The notes: a model not told the origin generated them from the letters alone. A stretch of 53,864 nucleotides of DNA from Nostoc sp. NMS8 (GCF_017115045.1 NZ_JABXKK010000074.1:1-53864), one strand, 5' to 3'. Counted from the first letter of the stretch, positions 1 through 9,001 are shown. Program-made: numbers and translations.

Positions 1-42
1 TGATGGCATTATCTAGACTCCATAGATGATTCTTTTTGTCAA

Positions 43-54
43 TGCGTAAGTCCT
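43..54. repeat. Terminal repeat TGCGTAAGTCCT of a MITE-like family (right end only)
   Basis: This 12-mer is the inverted counterpart of AGGACTTACGCA, which bounds the complete element at 26278-26419 and recurs at 53811-53822. Here only the right-hand terminus is inside the window; the rest of the element would lie upstream. Confidence 0.4.
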
Positions 55-124
55 AAAATATTAAAAATTTGAGTATATGGCGGTTCCCATTCAGATGGGG
101 TACAACATTCTATCGCGAGATGCA

Positions 125-359
125 GGGCACGACAGTGCCCATTTGTGTCAACTTAAGCTGGAAACAGCTTAACTGTTGGCTTTGTCACCCGCCAGGGTAT
201 AAATTTTCAAGCTAATAGCTTAAGTCTGCTGAAGTAGACTGGAGATTTTTGGCGATATTTAGTCATCTTCAGATGACTTTAGCTATGAGGCGGGAATTTC
301 AATTCCCGACGGACGAGTGGTTTCGCGTTAAGTTGACACCAATGGTCAGTGCCGTGCCC
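125..359. mobile_element. MITE-like element with 32-bp terminal inverted repeats and internal hairpins
   Basis: The arms at 125-156 and 328-359 are inverted copies of each other over 32 bases with 4 mismatches; the inner ends read TGTCAACTTAA and its complement. Inside lie several short perfect hairpins: 154-171 (7-bp stem with a GAAA tetraloop), one near 260-280 (AGTCATCT, TC loop, AGATGACT) and one near 292-310 (CGGGAATT, TC loop, AATTCCCG). No open reading frame of the expected kind is present. Long imperfect terminal repeats with no coding capacity fit a non-autonomous MITE, or a mobile structured-RNA element. This explains most of the gene-free stretch 1-423. Confidence 0.6.
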
Positions 360-423
360 CTACGGGTGTACCTCACGCTTGTCGGGAAACGCTATAGTAA
401 TTCTCTCCAATGCTCATTCATAT

Positions 424-1611
424 CTACATCAATTCCATCTCCTGTAGCCCTTGGCGTAGCCTCTTCGCTTCTTCAGGATTATACTTTTCATGAAGAGCGA
501 TCGCTTTCCTAAAAGCTGTTAAACTATCTTGATGATTGCCAACTTTCAGCAATACTACTCCTAAATTTTGATAGGCTTCGGCATAGTTGGGATTTAACGC
601 AATTGCATTTTGATAACAGGCGATCGCATCTATAAATAAACCCAAAGCTTTAAATGTCATCGCCAGATTATAATGCCCAAAAACAAAATTAGGGTCAATT
701 TTTAAAGTTGTGGTATAAGCAGTTTTCGCACCGTTAAAATCTCCTGCTGCTTTGAGTAAGTTACCCAAGTTGTTGTATGCTCCTAATTTGAGCATGGGGT
801 AAATTGGCAATTTGATGGCAGCTTGATAGTGAGAAATAGCTTGTGGAAATTTTTGTAATCGGTTGTAGGCAATGCCTAAATGATAGTGGAGTTCATATAA
901 AATATCGTAGTTTTCTTCAGCAACAGTGATGCCTCGCCGAAGTAACTCCATACCTTGGGTAATTTTCCCAGTTTCCACATACAATGCTCCTAATTTACTG
1001 CAAACATAGGGGTCATCAGGATGAGTCGCAAGAAACCCTTCCATTGCTGTCGCGGCTTTGGCATATTTGTTATTTTGAGCGATCGCATTTTTTTGATATC
1101 CTGTGTGTAAAAGTGCCACGCCTGGTAAATAACCTACTTGCCAATGGGGTTCTTTGGTTAAAATTGCTGACACACTATCATCCACTAAGGCATGGTAAGG
1201 ACGGTCAAAACGAATATCTGGATGATTGCGGAATAGTCTAGAAACTAGAGAATAGGGAGATTGTTCTGCACCAACTTCTTGGCGGACGAGGTTGATTAGC
1301 AGATATTCGTCTCTAGCGATCGCCTCTTGCAACTGCGGTACAATTCCTGATGTTAGAGTTTCGTCAGCATCTAATACTAAAATCCAATCACCACTGACAT
1401 ATTTTAAAGCGGTATTGCGGGCAGCACTGAAGTCATTACACCATTTAAAATGATGCACTTTTGCACCGAGTTGTTGAGCAATATAGGGAGTGCGATCGAT
1501 TGAGCCTGTATCCAACACTACCATTTCATCCACTACTTTTCTGACACTGTTCAGGCATTTAGGTAGTGTTGCTGCTTCGTTTTTCACAATCATGCACAGA
1601 CTCAAACTCAT
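424..1611 (-). CDS. Family 2 glycosyltransferase with C-terminal TPR repeats
   Basis: A 395-residue cytosolic protein. The N-terminal half is a GT-A (family 2) glycosyltransferase: it opens with LSLCMIVKNEAATLPKCL, then DTGS (34-37) and DADE (81-84), the nucleotide-sugar and metal-binding motifs. From about residue 200 to the end there are five or so TPR units (for example GAYNNLGNLLKAAGDFNGA and AYQNLGVVLLKVGNHQDS), which would bind a protein partner or acceptor. This fusion is common in cyanobacteria, but sugar and acceptor are unknown. The gene stands alone; the ATG at 1611 is taken because the conserved glycosyltransferase motif begins directly after it. Confidence 0.85.
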   Translation of the reverse strand: MSLSLCMIVKNEAATLPKCLNSVRKVVDEMVVLDTGSIDRTPYIAQQLGAKVHHFKWCNDFSAARNTALKYVSGDWILVLDADETLTSGIVPQLQEAIARDEYLLINLVRQEVGAEQSPYSLVSRLFRNHPDIRFDRPYHALVDDSVSAILTKEPHWQVGYLPGVALLHTGYQKNAIAQNNKYAKAATAMEGFLATHPDDPYVCSKLGALYVETGKITQGMELLRRGITVAEENYDILYELHYHLGIAYNRLQKFPQAISHYQAAIKLPIYPMLKLGAYNNLGNLLKAAGDFNGAKTAYTTTLKIDPNFVFGHYNLAMTFKALGLFIDAIACYQNAIALNPNYAEAYQNLGVVLLKVGNHQDSLTAFRKAIALHEKYNPEEAKRLRQGLQEMELM

Positions 1612-1763
1612 AATTTAAAAATTGGGAGTGGGGAGTGGAGAGTGGGGGATATTCCCTTGTTTTTGAAATAGGTTAGCTGCTTTCTGTAAATCTGCGTATA
1701 TTGGTTGCTCATGCAGAGAAGCAATCTTATATTATCTCGAATCTCGTGAGTAGTCTAACAACT

Positions 1764-1793
1764 ACAAAAATGCCCTCATGTTAAGAGGGCATT
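1764..1793 (-). terminator. Rho-independent terminator after the aminotransferase gene
   Basis: A perfect 9-bp stem (1769-1777 with 1785-1793, loop 1778-1784) is followed on the minus strand by five T residues (1766-1770 read as A on the plus strand). It lies about 75 bases past the stop of the aspartate aminotransferase, in the right orientation to end its transcript. Confidence 0.8.
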
Positions 1794-1866
1794 GTTATTG
1801 CTAAATCGAAAAATTGGAGTGAAAAAATTGGAGAGTTGTTAAATTCTCCTCACAAATAACAACTAA

Positions 1867-3033
1867 CTAAATACGCGATTTGACAAATTTCTCTAACCTA
1901 GCTATCCCCTTTTCAATCGTCGCCAAATCTGTGGCGTAGGAAAGGCGAATGTTGTCATCAGCGCCAAAGGCAATTCCGGGAATGACTGCAACTTGATGTT
2001 TTTCCAACAAAGCGTCACAAAATTCTAGGGATTTTAGACCGGTTTTGCTGATATCTGGGAACAGATAAAACGCACCGTCTGGTTTTACGGTACTCAATCC
2101 GGGAATGGCGTTGAGTCCGTCTAGCATTACCTGGCGGCGTTTGGCGAAGGCTTGGCGCATTTCTTCGACACAATCTTGAGAACTTTGTAGCGCTGCGATC
2201 GCACCATATTGAGCAAAGGTACACACGTTAGATGTACTATGCCCTTGGATGGTACTGGCTGCTTTAATGATTTCCACTGGCCCTGCTAAATAACCAAGTC
2301 TCCACCCAGTCATAGAATAAGCTTTCGCAAATCCATTACTAATCAAAGTCCGGTCAAAAATTTCTTTCCCAAGAGAACCGATGCTGATATGTTCTGCACC
2401 GTCGTAGAGAATCTTTTCGTAAATCTCATCAGAGACAACAAAGATATCTGCATCAACTACTACTTGCGCCAGTGCTTTGATTTCATCTGGCGTGTAAACC
2501 ATCCCTGTAGGATTAGATGGAGAGTTGAGGATAAATAACTTCGTCTTCGGCGTAATTGCTTTACGGAGTTGTTCGGGAGTAATTTTATAACCCGTCGTGG
2601 CATCTGTAGGCACAATCACGGGGACTCCACCGACCAAAGTCACCATTTCGGGATAACTTAGCCAGTAGGGTGCAGGGATAATTACCTCATCACCTGGATC
2701 GATTAGTGCCACGATCAAGTTGTACAGAGAATGCTTACCGCCATTGGTGACGATGACATTCTCAGACTTGTAATCAAGACCGTTATCAATTTTAAGCTTG
2801 TGGGCGATCGCTTCCCTTAACTTTGGTTCTCCGGCTGCTGCACCATACTTGGTTTTGCCTTCTTCCAAAGCTTTGACTGCTGCGGCTTTAATATGCGCTG
2901 GGGTATCAAAATCTGGTTCTCCAGCGCTAAAACTACAAACATCTATTCCTTCCGCCTTCAGTGCCTTAGCCTTGGCTGCGATCGCTAAGGTTAATGAAGG
3001 TGTTACCTGACTTACTCTTGCTGCCAGCTTCAT
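1867..3033 (-). CDS. aspC: Aspartate aminotransferase (class I/II PLP enzyme)
   Basis: A 388-residue fold-type I aminotransferase, full length for the prokaryotic AspAT (subgroup Ib) family. It transfers the amino group between aspartate and 2-oxoglutarate, linking nitrogen and carbon metabolism in the cytosol. Visible motifs: [11 protein letters not shown] near residue 35 (substrate loop), NSPSNPTG near 170, the PLP-lysine region [17 protein letters not shown] near 232, and a C-terminal RLSYA with the carboxylate-binding arginine. The start at 3033 gives the usual N-terminus [13 protein letters not shown]. It is monocistronic and ended by the terminator at 1764-1793. A neighbouring specificity such as LL-diaminopimelate or prephenate aminotransferase cannot be excluded. 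Confidence 0.88.
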   Translation of the reverse strand: MKLAARVSQVTPSLTLAIAAKAKALKAEGIDVCSFSAGEPDFDTPAHIKAAAVKALEEGKTKYGAAAGEPKLREAIAHKLKIDNGLDYKSENVIVTNGGKHSLYNLIVALIDPGDEVIIPAPYWLSYPEMVTLVGGVPVIVPTDATTGYKITPEQLRKAITPKTKLFILNSPSNPTGMVYTPDEIKALAQVVVDADIFVVSDEIYEKILYDGAEHISIGSLGKEIFDRTLISNGFAKAYSMTGWRLGYLAGPVEIIKAASTIQGHSTSNVCTFAQYGAIAALQSSQDCVEEMRQAFAKRRQVMLDGLNAIPGLSTVKPDGAFYLFPDISKTGLKSLEFCDALLEKHQVAVIPGIAFGADDNIRLSYATDLATIEKGIARLEKFVKSRI

Positions 3034-3205
3034 TCTTACTATTTTTTGGCAAATCTTTCACTTATCTAAGGATATCCCAGAATCTCTACCAAGATTTGCC
3101 TTTTTTGAATTCATTGCTGATGGTAGATTAGAAAGAATTCTCGATCCTTGACTCTTAACAATGTATTGCATATAACTTGAATTTTAGTGGAAACTAACTG
3201 TTATT

Positions 3206-3874
3206 ATGCAATTCAAGAAACTTTTCATCGCATCTTCTCTGTTAATTATTAGTCTTTTTATACCTAATGCTGCCATTGCTCAAAATCGCGGTACTCCGGG
3301 TAAATTTGATTTTTATGTACTGACACTCTCTTGGTCGCCGGATTATTGTGCGACAAATGGCACTCGTGACCCGCAGCAGTGCAGTTCTGGTAAGAAATTT
3401 GGTTTTGTATTACATGGTTTGTGGCCACAATACCAAAGAGGTTATCCTGCTAATTGTTCCACGCAAAAATTACCATCGGAAGTAAAGCGGCAGTTTCCCA
3501 ATTTGTATCCTAGTAATAAACTTTACGATCATGAATGGGAAAAACATGGTACTTGTTCGGGGAAAACTCCTTCGGAATACTTGGGATTGAGTAAAAAGTT
3601 AAAAGATGCGATCGCTATTCCCGCAGCTTATAATCGTCCCAATAAACCAGTGCGTACCACAATTACAAATTTTAAAAATTCATTTGTGAGTGCTAATAAT
3701 AAAATTACCGCTGATGGTATAGCACCTTTTTGTTCTAATTCAGGAAGATTTTTGCAAGAAGCCTTCTTTTGTTATTCCAAAAATGGCGAACCTGGTATTT
3801 GTAGCGCCGAAATTTTGAAGCGATCGCAAAAAAGTTGTGGTCAGCCAAATTTTTTATTGAGAAACGTTAGATAG
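3206..3874 (+). CDS. Secreted ribonuclease T2 family protein
   Basis: A 222-residue protein with a signal peptide (hydrophobic core at about 7-22, probable cut after AIAQ). Both T2 catalytic boxes are intact: CAS I as FVLHGLWPQ (His70) and CAS II as HEWEKHGTC (His109, Glu110, Lys113, His114). T2 enzymes cut single-stranded RNA through a 2',3'-cyclic phosphate; this one should act in the periplasm or outside the cell. Several cysteines (48, 59, 84, 117 and others) suggest disulphides, as usual in the family. The gene is alone, followed by a tandem pair of MITE-like elements. RNase T2 is patchily distributed in cyanobacteria, so phosphate or nucleotide scavenging is a guess. Confidence 0.88.
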   Translation: MQFKKLFIASSLLIISLFIPNAAIAQNRGTPGKFDFYVLTLSWSPDYCATNGTRDPQQCSSGKKFGFVLHGLWPQYQRGYPANCSTQKLPSEVKRQFPNLYPSNKLYDHEWEKHGTCSGKTPSEYLGLSKKLKDAIAIPAAYNRPNKPVRTTITNFKNSFVSANNKITADGIAPFCSNSGRFLQEAFFCYSKNGEPGICSAEILKRSQKSCGQPNFLLRNVR

Positions 3875-3942
3875 AAAGGGGATTAGGTGACAGGTGATAG
3901 GGAATAATCTATACCCTATTGCCTTCTCTACTCCCTAATCCC

Positions 3943-4108
3943 TAAGAGGATGTCTGAAAAATTTTTTGTATACATCTAACCTTTAGAGATCCCCCTAAAT
4001 CCCCCTTAAAAAGGGGGACTTTGATTCCGGTTCCCCCCTTTTTAAGGGGGGTTAGGGGGGATCTAAAGTGCCTAAAATCATAGCGAAACACTTTTCAAAC
4101 AACCTCTA
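3943..4108. mobile_element. MITE-like element, copy 1 of a tandem pair
   Basis: It begins TAAGAGGATGTCTGAAAA and ends in a diverged inverted version (TTTTCAAACAACCTCTTA-like on the opposite strand). In the middle is a strong dyad, CCCCCTTAAAAAGGGGG, then CCCCCCTTTTTAAGGGGGG, which can form large hairpins. It has no coding capacity. The first 80 or so bases are identical to copy 2. Confidence 0.6.
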
Positions 4109-4263
4109 AGAGGATGTCTGAAAAATTTTTTGTATACATCTAACCTTTAGAGATCCCCCTAAATCCCCCTTAAAAAGGGGGACTTTAAGACTCTTATTCC
4201 CCCCTTTTTAAGGGGAGTTAGGGGGGATCAACCAATATTTGATACTTCTCAGACATCCTCTAA
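4107..4263. mobile_element. MITE-like element, copy 2, abutting the aldolase stop codon
   Basis: It starts at the exact end of copy 1 with TTAGAGGATGTCTGA-type sequence (complement view) and ends with CTCAGACATCCTCTAA, a near-perfect terminal inverted repeat. The end of the repeat overlaps the TAG stop codon of the fructose-bisphosphate aldolase (4260-4262). Confidence 0.65.
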
Positions 4264-5342
4264 GCGATCGTCACATCTGGCGACAAGTAAACATCTTGAA
4301 TGGTATGAAATAACTTCACGCCTTCCTCAAAGGGACGTTGGAAGGTCTTTCGCCCAGAAATTAATCCCGAACCACCAGCGCGTTTGTTGATTACGGCAGT
4401 GCGTATTGCTTCGGCGAAGTCACTTTTACCAGTCGCGCCACCAGAATTAATCAATCCCACACGCCCAGAGTAGCAATTTAGTACCTGGTAACGAGCTAAA
4501 TCAATTGGGTGATCGGTTGTCAACTCTGTGTAAACCCGCTCATCGGTTTTGCCGTAACTCTTACCAGTGGCTTTGGCAACTGCGCCGTAACCATTGTTAT
4601 TTTCAGGTAACTTTTGTTTAATGATGTCGGCTTCAATTGTTACACCCAAATGATTCGCCTGTCCGGTGAGGTCGGCTGCAAGGTGGTAATCTTTATCTTG
4701 TTTAAAAGCGTTGTTCCGCAGATAACACCAGAGAATAGTTGCCAAACCCAGTTCATGGGCGCGTTTAAAAGCTTTGCTGATTTCCTGAATTTGTCTGGTG
4801 GAATTCTCCGAACCAAAATAAATTGTCGCACCTACCGCCGCCGCCCCTAAATTCCAAGCTTGTTCGACATCAGCAAACAATACCTGGTCAAATTGATTGG
4901 GGAAAGTCAGTAATTCGTTGTGATTGATTTTGGCAATAAAGGGAATTTTGTGGGCATATTTACGTGATACGATGCCTAATGTTCCCAAAGTCGTAGCAAC
5001 AGCATTGCAATCTGCGGCGATCGCTAGCTTGATAATATTTTCTGGATCGAAGTAAATCGGGTTGGGCGCAAAAGACGCGCCAGCTGAGTGTTCAATCCCT
5101 TGGTCTACTGGTAAAATCGAAAGATAACCTGTGTTTGCCAGACGACCAGTAGAATAAAGTAGATGGAGATTACGCAATACTTGAGGATTGCGATCGCTGT
5201 TGAGCCAGATTCGATCTACAAAATCTGGCCCCGGTAAATGTATTAAATCCTGAGAAACCTTTGCTTTGTAGGTAAGCAGGTCTTCAGCCTCTTTACCTAG
5301 CAATGACTCAATAGAATTAGGCTCTTTGAGGGTTGTAGTCAT
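4260..5342 (-). CDS. fbaB: Class I fructose-bisphosphate aldolase (DhnA/FbaB type)
   Basis: A 360-residue aldolase that interconverts fructose 1,6-bisphosphate with dihydroxyacetone phosphate and glyceraldehyde 3-phosphate, in glycolysis and possibly the Calvin cycle. Family features: [20 protein letters not shown] near residue 77, [10 protein letters not shown] near 135, [14 protein letters not shown] near 168, and the phosphate-binding [12 protein letters not shown] near 300. Length matches the E. coli FbaB group. The ATG at 5342 has AGGAAAA just upstream. Cyanobacteria also carry a class II enzyme, so this may be an accessory isoform. Its stop codon lies in the terminal repeat of a MITE-like element. 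Confidence 0.87.
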   Translation of the reverse strand: MTTTLKEPNSIESLLGKEAEDLLTYKAKVSQDLIHLPGPDFVDRIWLNSDRNPQVLRNLHLLYSTGRLANTGYLSILPVDQGIEHSAGASFAPNPIYFDPENIIKLAIAADCNAVATTLGTLGIVSRKYAHKIPFIAKINHNELLTFPNQFDQVLFADVEQAWNLGAAAVGATIYFGSENSTRQIQEISKAFKRAHELGLATILWCYLRNNAFKQDKDYHLAADLTGQANHLGVTIEADIIKQKLPENNNGYGAVAKATGKSYGKTDERVYTELTTDHPIDLARYQVLNCYSGRVGLINSGGATGKSDFAEAIRTAVINKRAGGSGLISGRKTFQRPFEEGVKLFHTIQDVYLSPDVTIA

Positions 5343-5690
5343 AGCGTTTTCCTGAAAAATTGAGCAAATGACCTTTGCCTTTAAGATAGCATTTTTAATA
5401 CTCCTAACCTGGTTGGGCTTGTATTAACTAGATATATATTCCTTTTGATATAAAAGCCTTAAATTATTCTTTAAAAATCGCTAAAATCAATGATTGTCTG
5501 AGATATAACCATTATTTTAGCCAAGATACACAAAGAAAGAATCATGCTTTTGAGGATTTTGGTGGATTGCAGACTGATAATTTGATATATTTCAATCCTG
5601 GTACTCATCATCTGACAACAAAAATGTCGATAAGTAATCTTCGCAGATTTCCATTGTGGCAATAATCGTTAAAAGAACAAATACAATTTT
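5343..5690. other. Gene-free interval, AT-rich
   Basis: It should contain the divergent promoters of the aldolase and the 104-residue gene. I see no RNA gene or strong repeat. A 63-codon minus-strand frame at 5471-5662 has no recognisable composition and is not called. Confidence 0.4.
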
Positions 5691-6005
5691 ATGAGTAAAT
5701 TTCAAATCGATCTCGACTTCAGCAAAATAGATTTCGCTTCCCTTGAAACAGAAGAAGATTTTCAAAGGGAGGCAAAAACATTACTACCCAAGGCACTGGT
5801 GAAACTAGGTGAAAGTGTAGGTGAGAAGACTTGGGAAGAATTACAGCAAAAACTGCAAGCATCGGGAAGTAAGCTCAAATCTTCTCCTAGTGAGAAACGT
5901 AGGTTTATGCAAGAAACAGGCAGAACTTATCAACGAAATGCTAGTAATAGAGAAAAACAAGAACTAGAAGAATATATAGTAGAGCAATTACGCCAGCGCA
6001 AATAG
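5691..6005 (+). CDS. Hypothetical protein, 104 residues
   Basis: I do not recognise this protein. It is highly charged and probably soluble and mostly helical: an acidic N-terminus (IDLDFSKIDFASLETEEDF), a central amphipathic stretch (EELQQKLQASGSKL), then a Lys/Arg/Glu-rich tail ending EEYIVEQLRQRK that could be a coiled coil. There is no signal peptide, membrane segment or cysteine. Codon use resembles its neighbours. It stands alone, followed by a repeat-rich region. Confidence 0.6.
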   Translation: MSKFQIDLDFSKIDFASLETEEDFQREAKTLLPKALVKLGESVGEKTWEELQQKLQASGSKLKSSPSEKRRFMQETGRTYQRNASNREKQELEEYIVEQLRQRK

Positions 6006-6140
6006 TAAAAATCAACCTAAGCTTGATGTACTCGTATTCCAACTTCTATTTTTAGCAGTAGTTTTAGTAAGGTGTGTTAGCCCTTGGCGTAACGCACCAC
6101 TTTACTAACTTGTAGTATTCAAAATCATTGTAGCCCTTAC

Positions 6141-6401
6141 GTCTTTGATACTCGTGAACGAGCCTTTGAACTCCATTAACGAGCCTTTGAACTCCGTTGA
6201 CGAGTCTTTTATACTCGTGAATGAGCCTTTGAACTCCGTTAACGAGTCTTTGAACTTCGTTAACTAGTCTTTTATACTCGTGAATGAGCCTTTGAACTCC
6301 GTCAGCGAGTTTTTTATACTCGTGAACGAGTCTTTGAACTCCGTTAACGAGTCTTTGATACTCGTGAATGAGCCTTTGAACTCCGTCAGCGAGTTTTTGA
6401 T
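6141..6401. repeat. Tandem repeat with 21/42-bp periodicity
   Basis: About six 42-bp units alternate two 21-mers of the type GAACTCCGTTAACGAGTCTTT and GATACTCGTGAACGAGTCTTT (slightly variable). Each contains a small palindrome such as ACTCGTGAACGAGT. Three reading frames remain open through the array; the minus-strand frame 6064-6450 would give a heptad-like peptide (VQRLIHEYKRLVNG repeated). I treat it as non-coding because its N- and C-termini come from REP-like and intergenic sequence and no ribosome binding site is seen. Confidence 0.7.
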
Positions 6402-6489
6402 AAGTAGTCGGACAAAAATAATTACAGTCATTGCGAGCAGAGCGAAGCAATCCCAGCCCTTGCGATTGCTTCGCTCCGCTCGCAATGAC
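6398..6489. repeat. Palindromic REP-like repeat, copy A
   Basis: The arms 6428-6452 and 6464-6488 are inverted over 25 bases with one mismatch (TCATTGCGAGC...AGCGAAGCAATC). The leading sequence AAGTAGTCGGACAAAAATA matches that before copy B at 9613-9713, so the mobile unit is larger than the palindrome. Confidence 0.65.
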
Positions 6490-6508
6490 ATAATTTACCA
6501 GACATCAT

Positions 6509-8962
6509 TTAAACAAACCAGCGACGAATCAACTCCACCTGGAAGCCATAGCCGTCGTCAACTTCCTCAATTAACTCCCGTTGCAACAGCAAGCTGAAAG
6601 TAATATTAGCATCAGGGAACTGTTGCAATAGAGTTTGGCGGCTGACTATAGCCCCTTCCCCTTGAACAGCGATAAAACGTAGAATAGCTTGTCCAGTAGC
6701 GTCTACTTGGTTGTTTTGAATGTCACCGAAGAAAAAGCCCCCACCTTGCAAAGCTTCTGGTATCGCGGCTTCCACATCCGCTAAAGTTGCCAATCGGCGG
6801 ATAGAGGGGTCTTGTTCGTTCTTAAGGACAATAATTTCCGCGCAGAGTTGTTGTACTAAGAATGGGTGACAACGGGTGAGTTGTAGCACTCGCTCAACGG
6901 CGTTAGGCTCATAGCGCAGGGTAAAATCTTTGACGGGACGTTCAATTAATTGTCGTGCTTCCGCTTCTTTGAGGTAGGAGATATGCACTACTTGGACATT
7001 AATGAGATAACTAGCCCAGCGCTGATATTCTTCGATAGTATGAGAGCCAGCTAGTAAAATCTTGAAGCGGGGACGATGTTGGATGAGGTGACGCAGCATT
7101 CCCAAAACATCCTGTTCATCAAAGCGACCTTTGGCTATGGCGTTGTCTAGCACCTCGAATTCATCTAGCGCTAGTAAGGCAGTATTTTGTTCTAGAGCCT
7201 GTTCTACTTTATCAAGCCATTCATAGAAATAGGTGAAGGGGTCAGATTGTAGCACTTCGCGGGCTAGGGATGGTAGAGTTACACCTTGCTTTTTCGCTGA
7301 CTTTTCCATCTCTCTAGCCAGGTTGTAGAGAAAACCTGCATGGTCGCTTGCTGATGAAGGTGCGCCTTGCAAGTCTATAAACATGGGGATGATGGAATTG
7401 GGGAGTAACTTGCCGATGTTGTTGAGGAGGGAAGTTTTACCCATGCGTCGCTGACCATAGAGTAGCAGAGGTGGGCGACGGCGATCGCGCAGTAGTTGCT
7501 CGATGCGTAAGCCGATATCATCACGCCCCGTGAAAATTTCTTGCTCTAGTGCAATGGGATTCCCCATAATGTAAGGCGAGTCAATCTCTTGGCGGAGTTC
7601 AGTAATTTTAGCCAGTTCATCTATATAGTTGGTGACTATCTCACGCCAACTTTTGATAATGGGGTAGAAACGGACTGTATATTTGTCGCTGCTACGAACG
7701 AAGTTCTGCAACTGTAGATTTAATTCATCTGCAACATCTCTGAGGAGTAAGCGCTGGTTATAAGCACTTGCTTGATTGAGTGCAGCATCAACATCCTCAC
7801 TGATACGGCTAAAGATTCGTAATAGAGGGCTAATTTCACTCTCTAGTTCGCTAGTTACCAGACTGCGATGAGCTTTACGGATAGCTTCCACATCAGCATA
7901 GCCTTGTAAACTGCGTGCATCCAGTTTAATTTGTGCAGCTTGAGCCGCCCAGCGCTGGGGGCTGGTACTGAGATATTCTAAAGCAGCTTTGCCTTCAACT
8001 GGGTTATTTTCGATGACGAAGAGGAGATGCTCATCCAAGTGGGGCAGATGTAAACGTTGCAACTCATCCCAAAAGGCGGAGTGATAGCGCAACAAACAAG
8101 GGCTTTTAGCATTACGCCCTTTCTCTAGTCTATTGAGGAGATAATTCCAGACAATGAAAAATGGAAAGGATAGAACAGGCCGCCATGAATTAATAGTTAT
8201 TCCCACGCCTATCGTCACGCCGAACGCCACGCTTACCGGCACGCCTACCGCCACGCCTACCGCCACGCCGAACGCTACGCTTACCACCACGCCGAACGCC
8301 ACGTCGGACGCCATGCCGGACGCCACGCTTACCACCATGCCTACCGCCACGCCTACCGTCACGCCTACCGCCACGCCTACCGCCACGCCTAGCTCCACGC
8401 CTAGCTCCACGTTGAACGCCACGCTTACCACCATGCCGAACGCTACGCGGAACGCTACGCTTACCACCACGCCGAACGCCACGCCGAACGCCACGCCGAA
8501 CACCACGCCCAACGCCACGCCGAACGCCACGCCGAACGCCACGCCGAACGCCACGCCGAACGCCACGCCGAACGCCACGCCGAACGCCACGCCGAACGCC
8601 ACGCCGAACGCCACGCAAAAAGCTATATTTGCGATTGGTTCACCCAATGCCCACAGCACCAAGCCCAATAATAAGTTAGCCAGGATAGGTAAGATAAAGA
8701 ATCCCTGGATGAACAGCCGCCATAAAGCAAGGTTTCGCCATCGCCCTTGTCTCAACAAGATAATCAAAGAGGAGTTGTTATATAAAATGGGGTCAATGCG
8801 CTGAAGGTGGTTACGCCACGCTGAAGGGTGGAAGACAAGCCAGAAAAGCAGTTGCAGGCTACCCAGTATTAAGTTGGGGTGCTGTTGCGGTGCATCGGTG
8901 TAGGCGTTAGGGGGTAGTTGTGGTGAAGTCAACGTTTTTGCACTCCTTATACTCTGTGTCAT
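6509..8962 (-). CDS. Membrane ATPase (STAND-like) with a GVAF minisatellite-encoded membrane region
   Basis: About 817 residues from the ATG at 8962; an upstream in-frame ATG at 9043 would add 27 residues encoded by repeat DNA and is less likely. Layout: a hydrophobic N-terminus (about 30-115); about 140 residues of four-residue repeats, mostly G-V-A-F; a linker; then a P-loop ATPase with Walker A GQRRMGKTSLL, Walker B LLALDEFEVLD and a sensor-like LLAGSHTIEEY; and a C-terminal winged-helix-like part. The ATPase resembles the AAA/STAND modules of cyanobacterial signalling proteins and the neighbouring HTH-ATPase. Every repeat is a GxxxG helix-packing motif, so this part probably sits in the membrane. 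No function can be assigned; a stress or conflict sensor is a guess. Confidence 0.75.
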   Translation of the reverse strand: MTQSIRSAKTLTSPQLPPNAYTDAPQQHPNLILGSLQLLFWLVFHPSAWRNHLQRIDPILYNNSSLIILLRQGRWRNLALWRLFIQGFFILPILANLLLGLVLWALGEPIANIAFCVAFGVAFGVAFGVAFGVAFGVAFGVAFGVAFGVALGVVFGVAFGVAFGVVVSVAFRVAFGMVVSVAFNVELGVELGVAVGVAVGVTVGVAVGMVVSVASGMASDVAFGVVVSVAFGVAVGVAVGVPVSVAFGVTIGVGITINSWRPVLSFPFFIVWNYLLNRLEKGRNAKSPCLLRYHSAFWDELQRLHLPHLDEHLLFVIENNPVEGKAALEYLSTSPQRWAAQAAQIKLDARSLQGYADVEAIRKAHRSLVTSELESEISPLLRIFSRISEDVDAALNQASAYNQRLLLRDVADELNLQLQNFVRSSDKYTVRFYPIIKSWREIVTNYIDELAKITELRQEIDSPYIMGNPIALEQEIFTGRDDIGLRIEQLLRDRRRPPLLLYGQRRMGKTSLLNNIGKLLPNSIIPMFIDLQGAPSSASDHAGFLYNLAREMEKSAKKQGVTLPSLAREVLQSDPFTYFYEWLDKVEQALEQNTALLALDEFEVLDNAIAKGRFDEQDVLGMLRHLIQHRPRFKILLAGSHTIEEYQRWASYLINVQVVHISYLKEAEARQLIERPVKDFTLRYEPNAVERVLQLTRCHPFLVQQLCAEIIVLKNEQDPSIRRLATLADVEAAIPEALQGGGFFFGDIQNNQVDATGQAILRFIAVQGEGAIVSRQTLLQQFPDANITFSLLLQRELIEEVDDGYGFQVELIRRWFV
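8205..8616. repeat. 12-bp minisatellite inside the ATPase gene
   Basis: Tandem 12-mers of GCCACGCCGAAC on the plus strand (Gly-Val-Ala-Phe on the coding minus strand). About nine copies at 8508-8616 are perfect; copies towards 8205 are increasingly degenerate. The period is a multiple of three, so gain or loss of units would keep the frame. Confidence 0.9.
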
Positions 8963-9001
8963 TGCGATTGCTTCGTCGTTCCTCCTCGGAATGACAAAAT
9001 A

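Noticed and set aside
249..512. 87-residue plus-strand ORF
   Set aside because: It runs through the MITE-like element and into the antisense of the glycosyltransferase gene.
6064..6450. 128-residue heptad-repeat protein
   Set aside because: Its ends come from REP-like and intergenic sequence and there is no ribosome binding site; kept only as a repeat.
8190..8618. Arg/Gly-rich minus-strand frame (RGVRRGV repeats)
   Set aside because: Another frame of the same minisatellite with no conserved sequence outside it.
8154..8804. Plus-strand frame coding TPNATPNATP repeats opposite the ATPase gene
   Set aside because: It is the antisense reading of the 12-bp repeat; the minus strand has an intact ATPase domain in the same gene.
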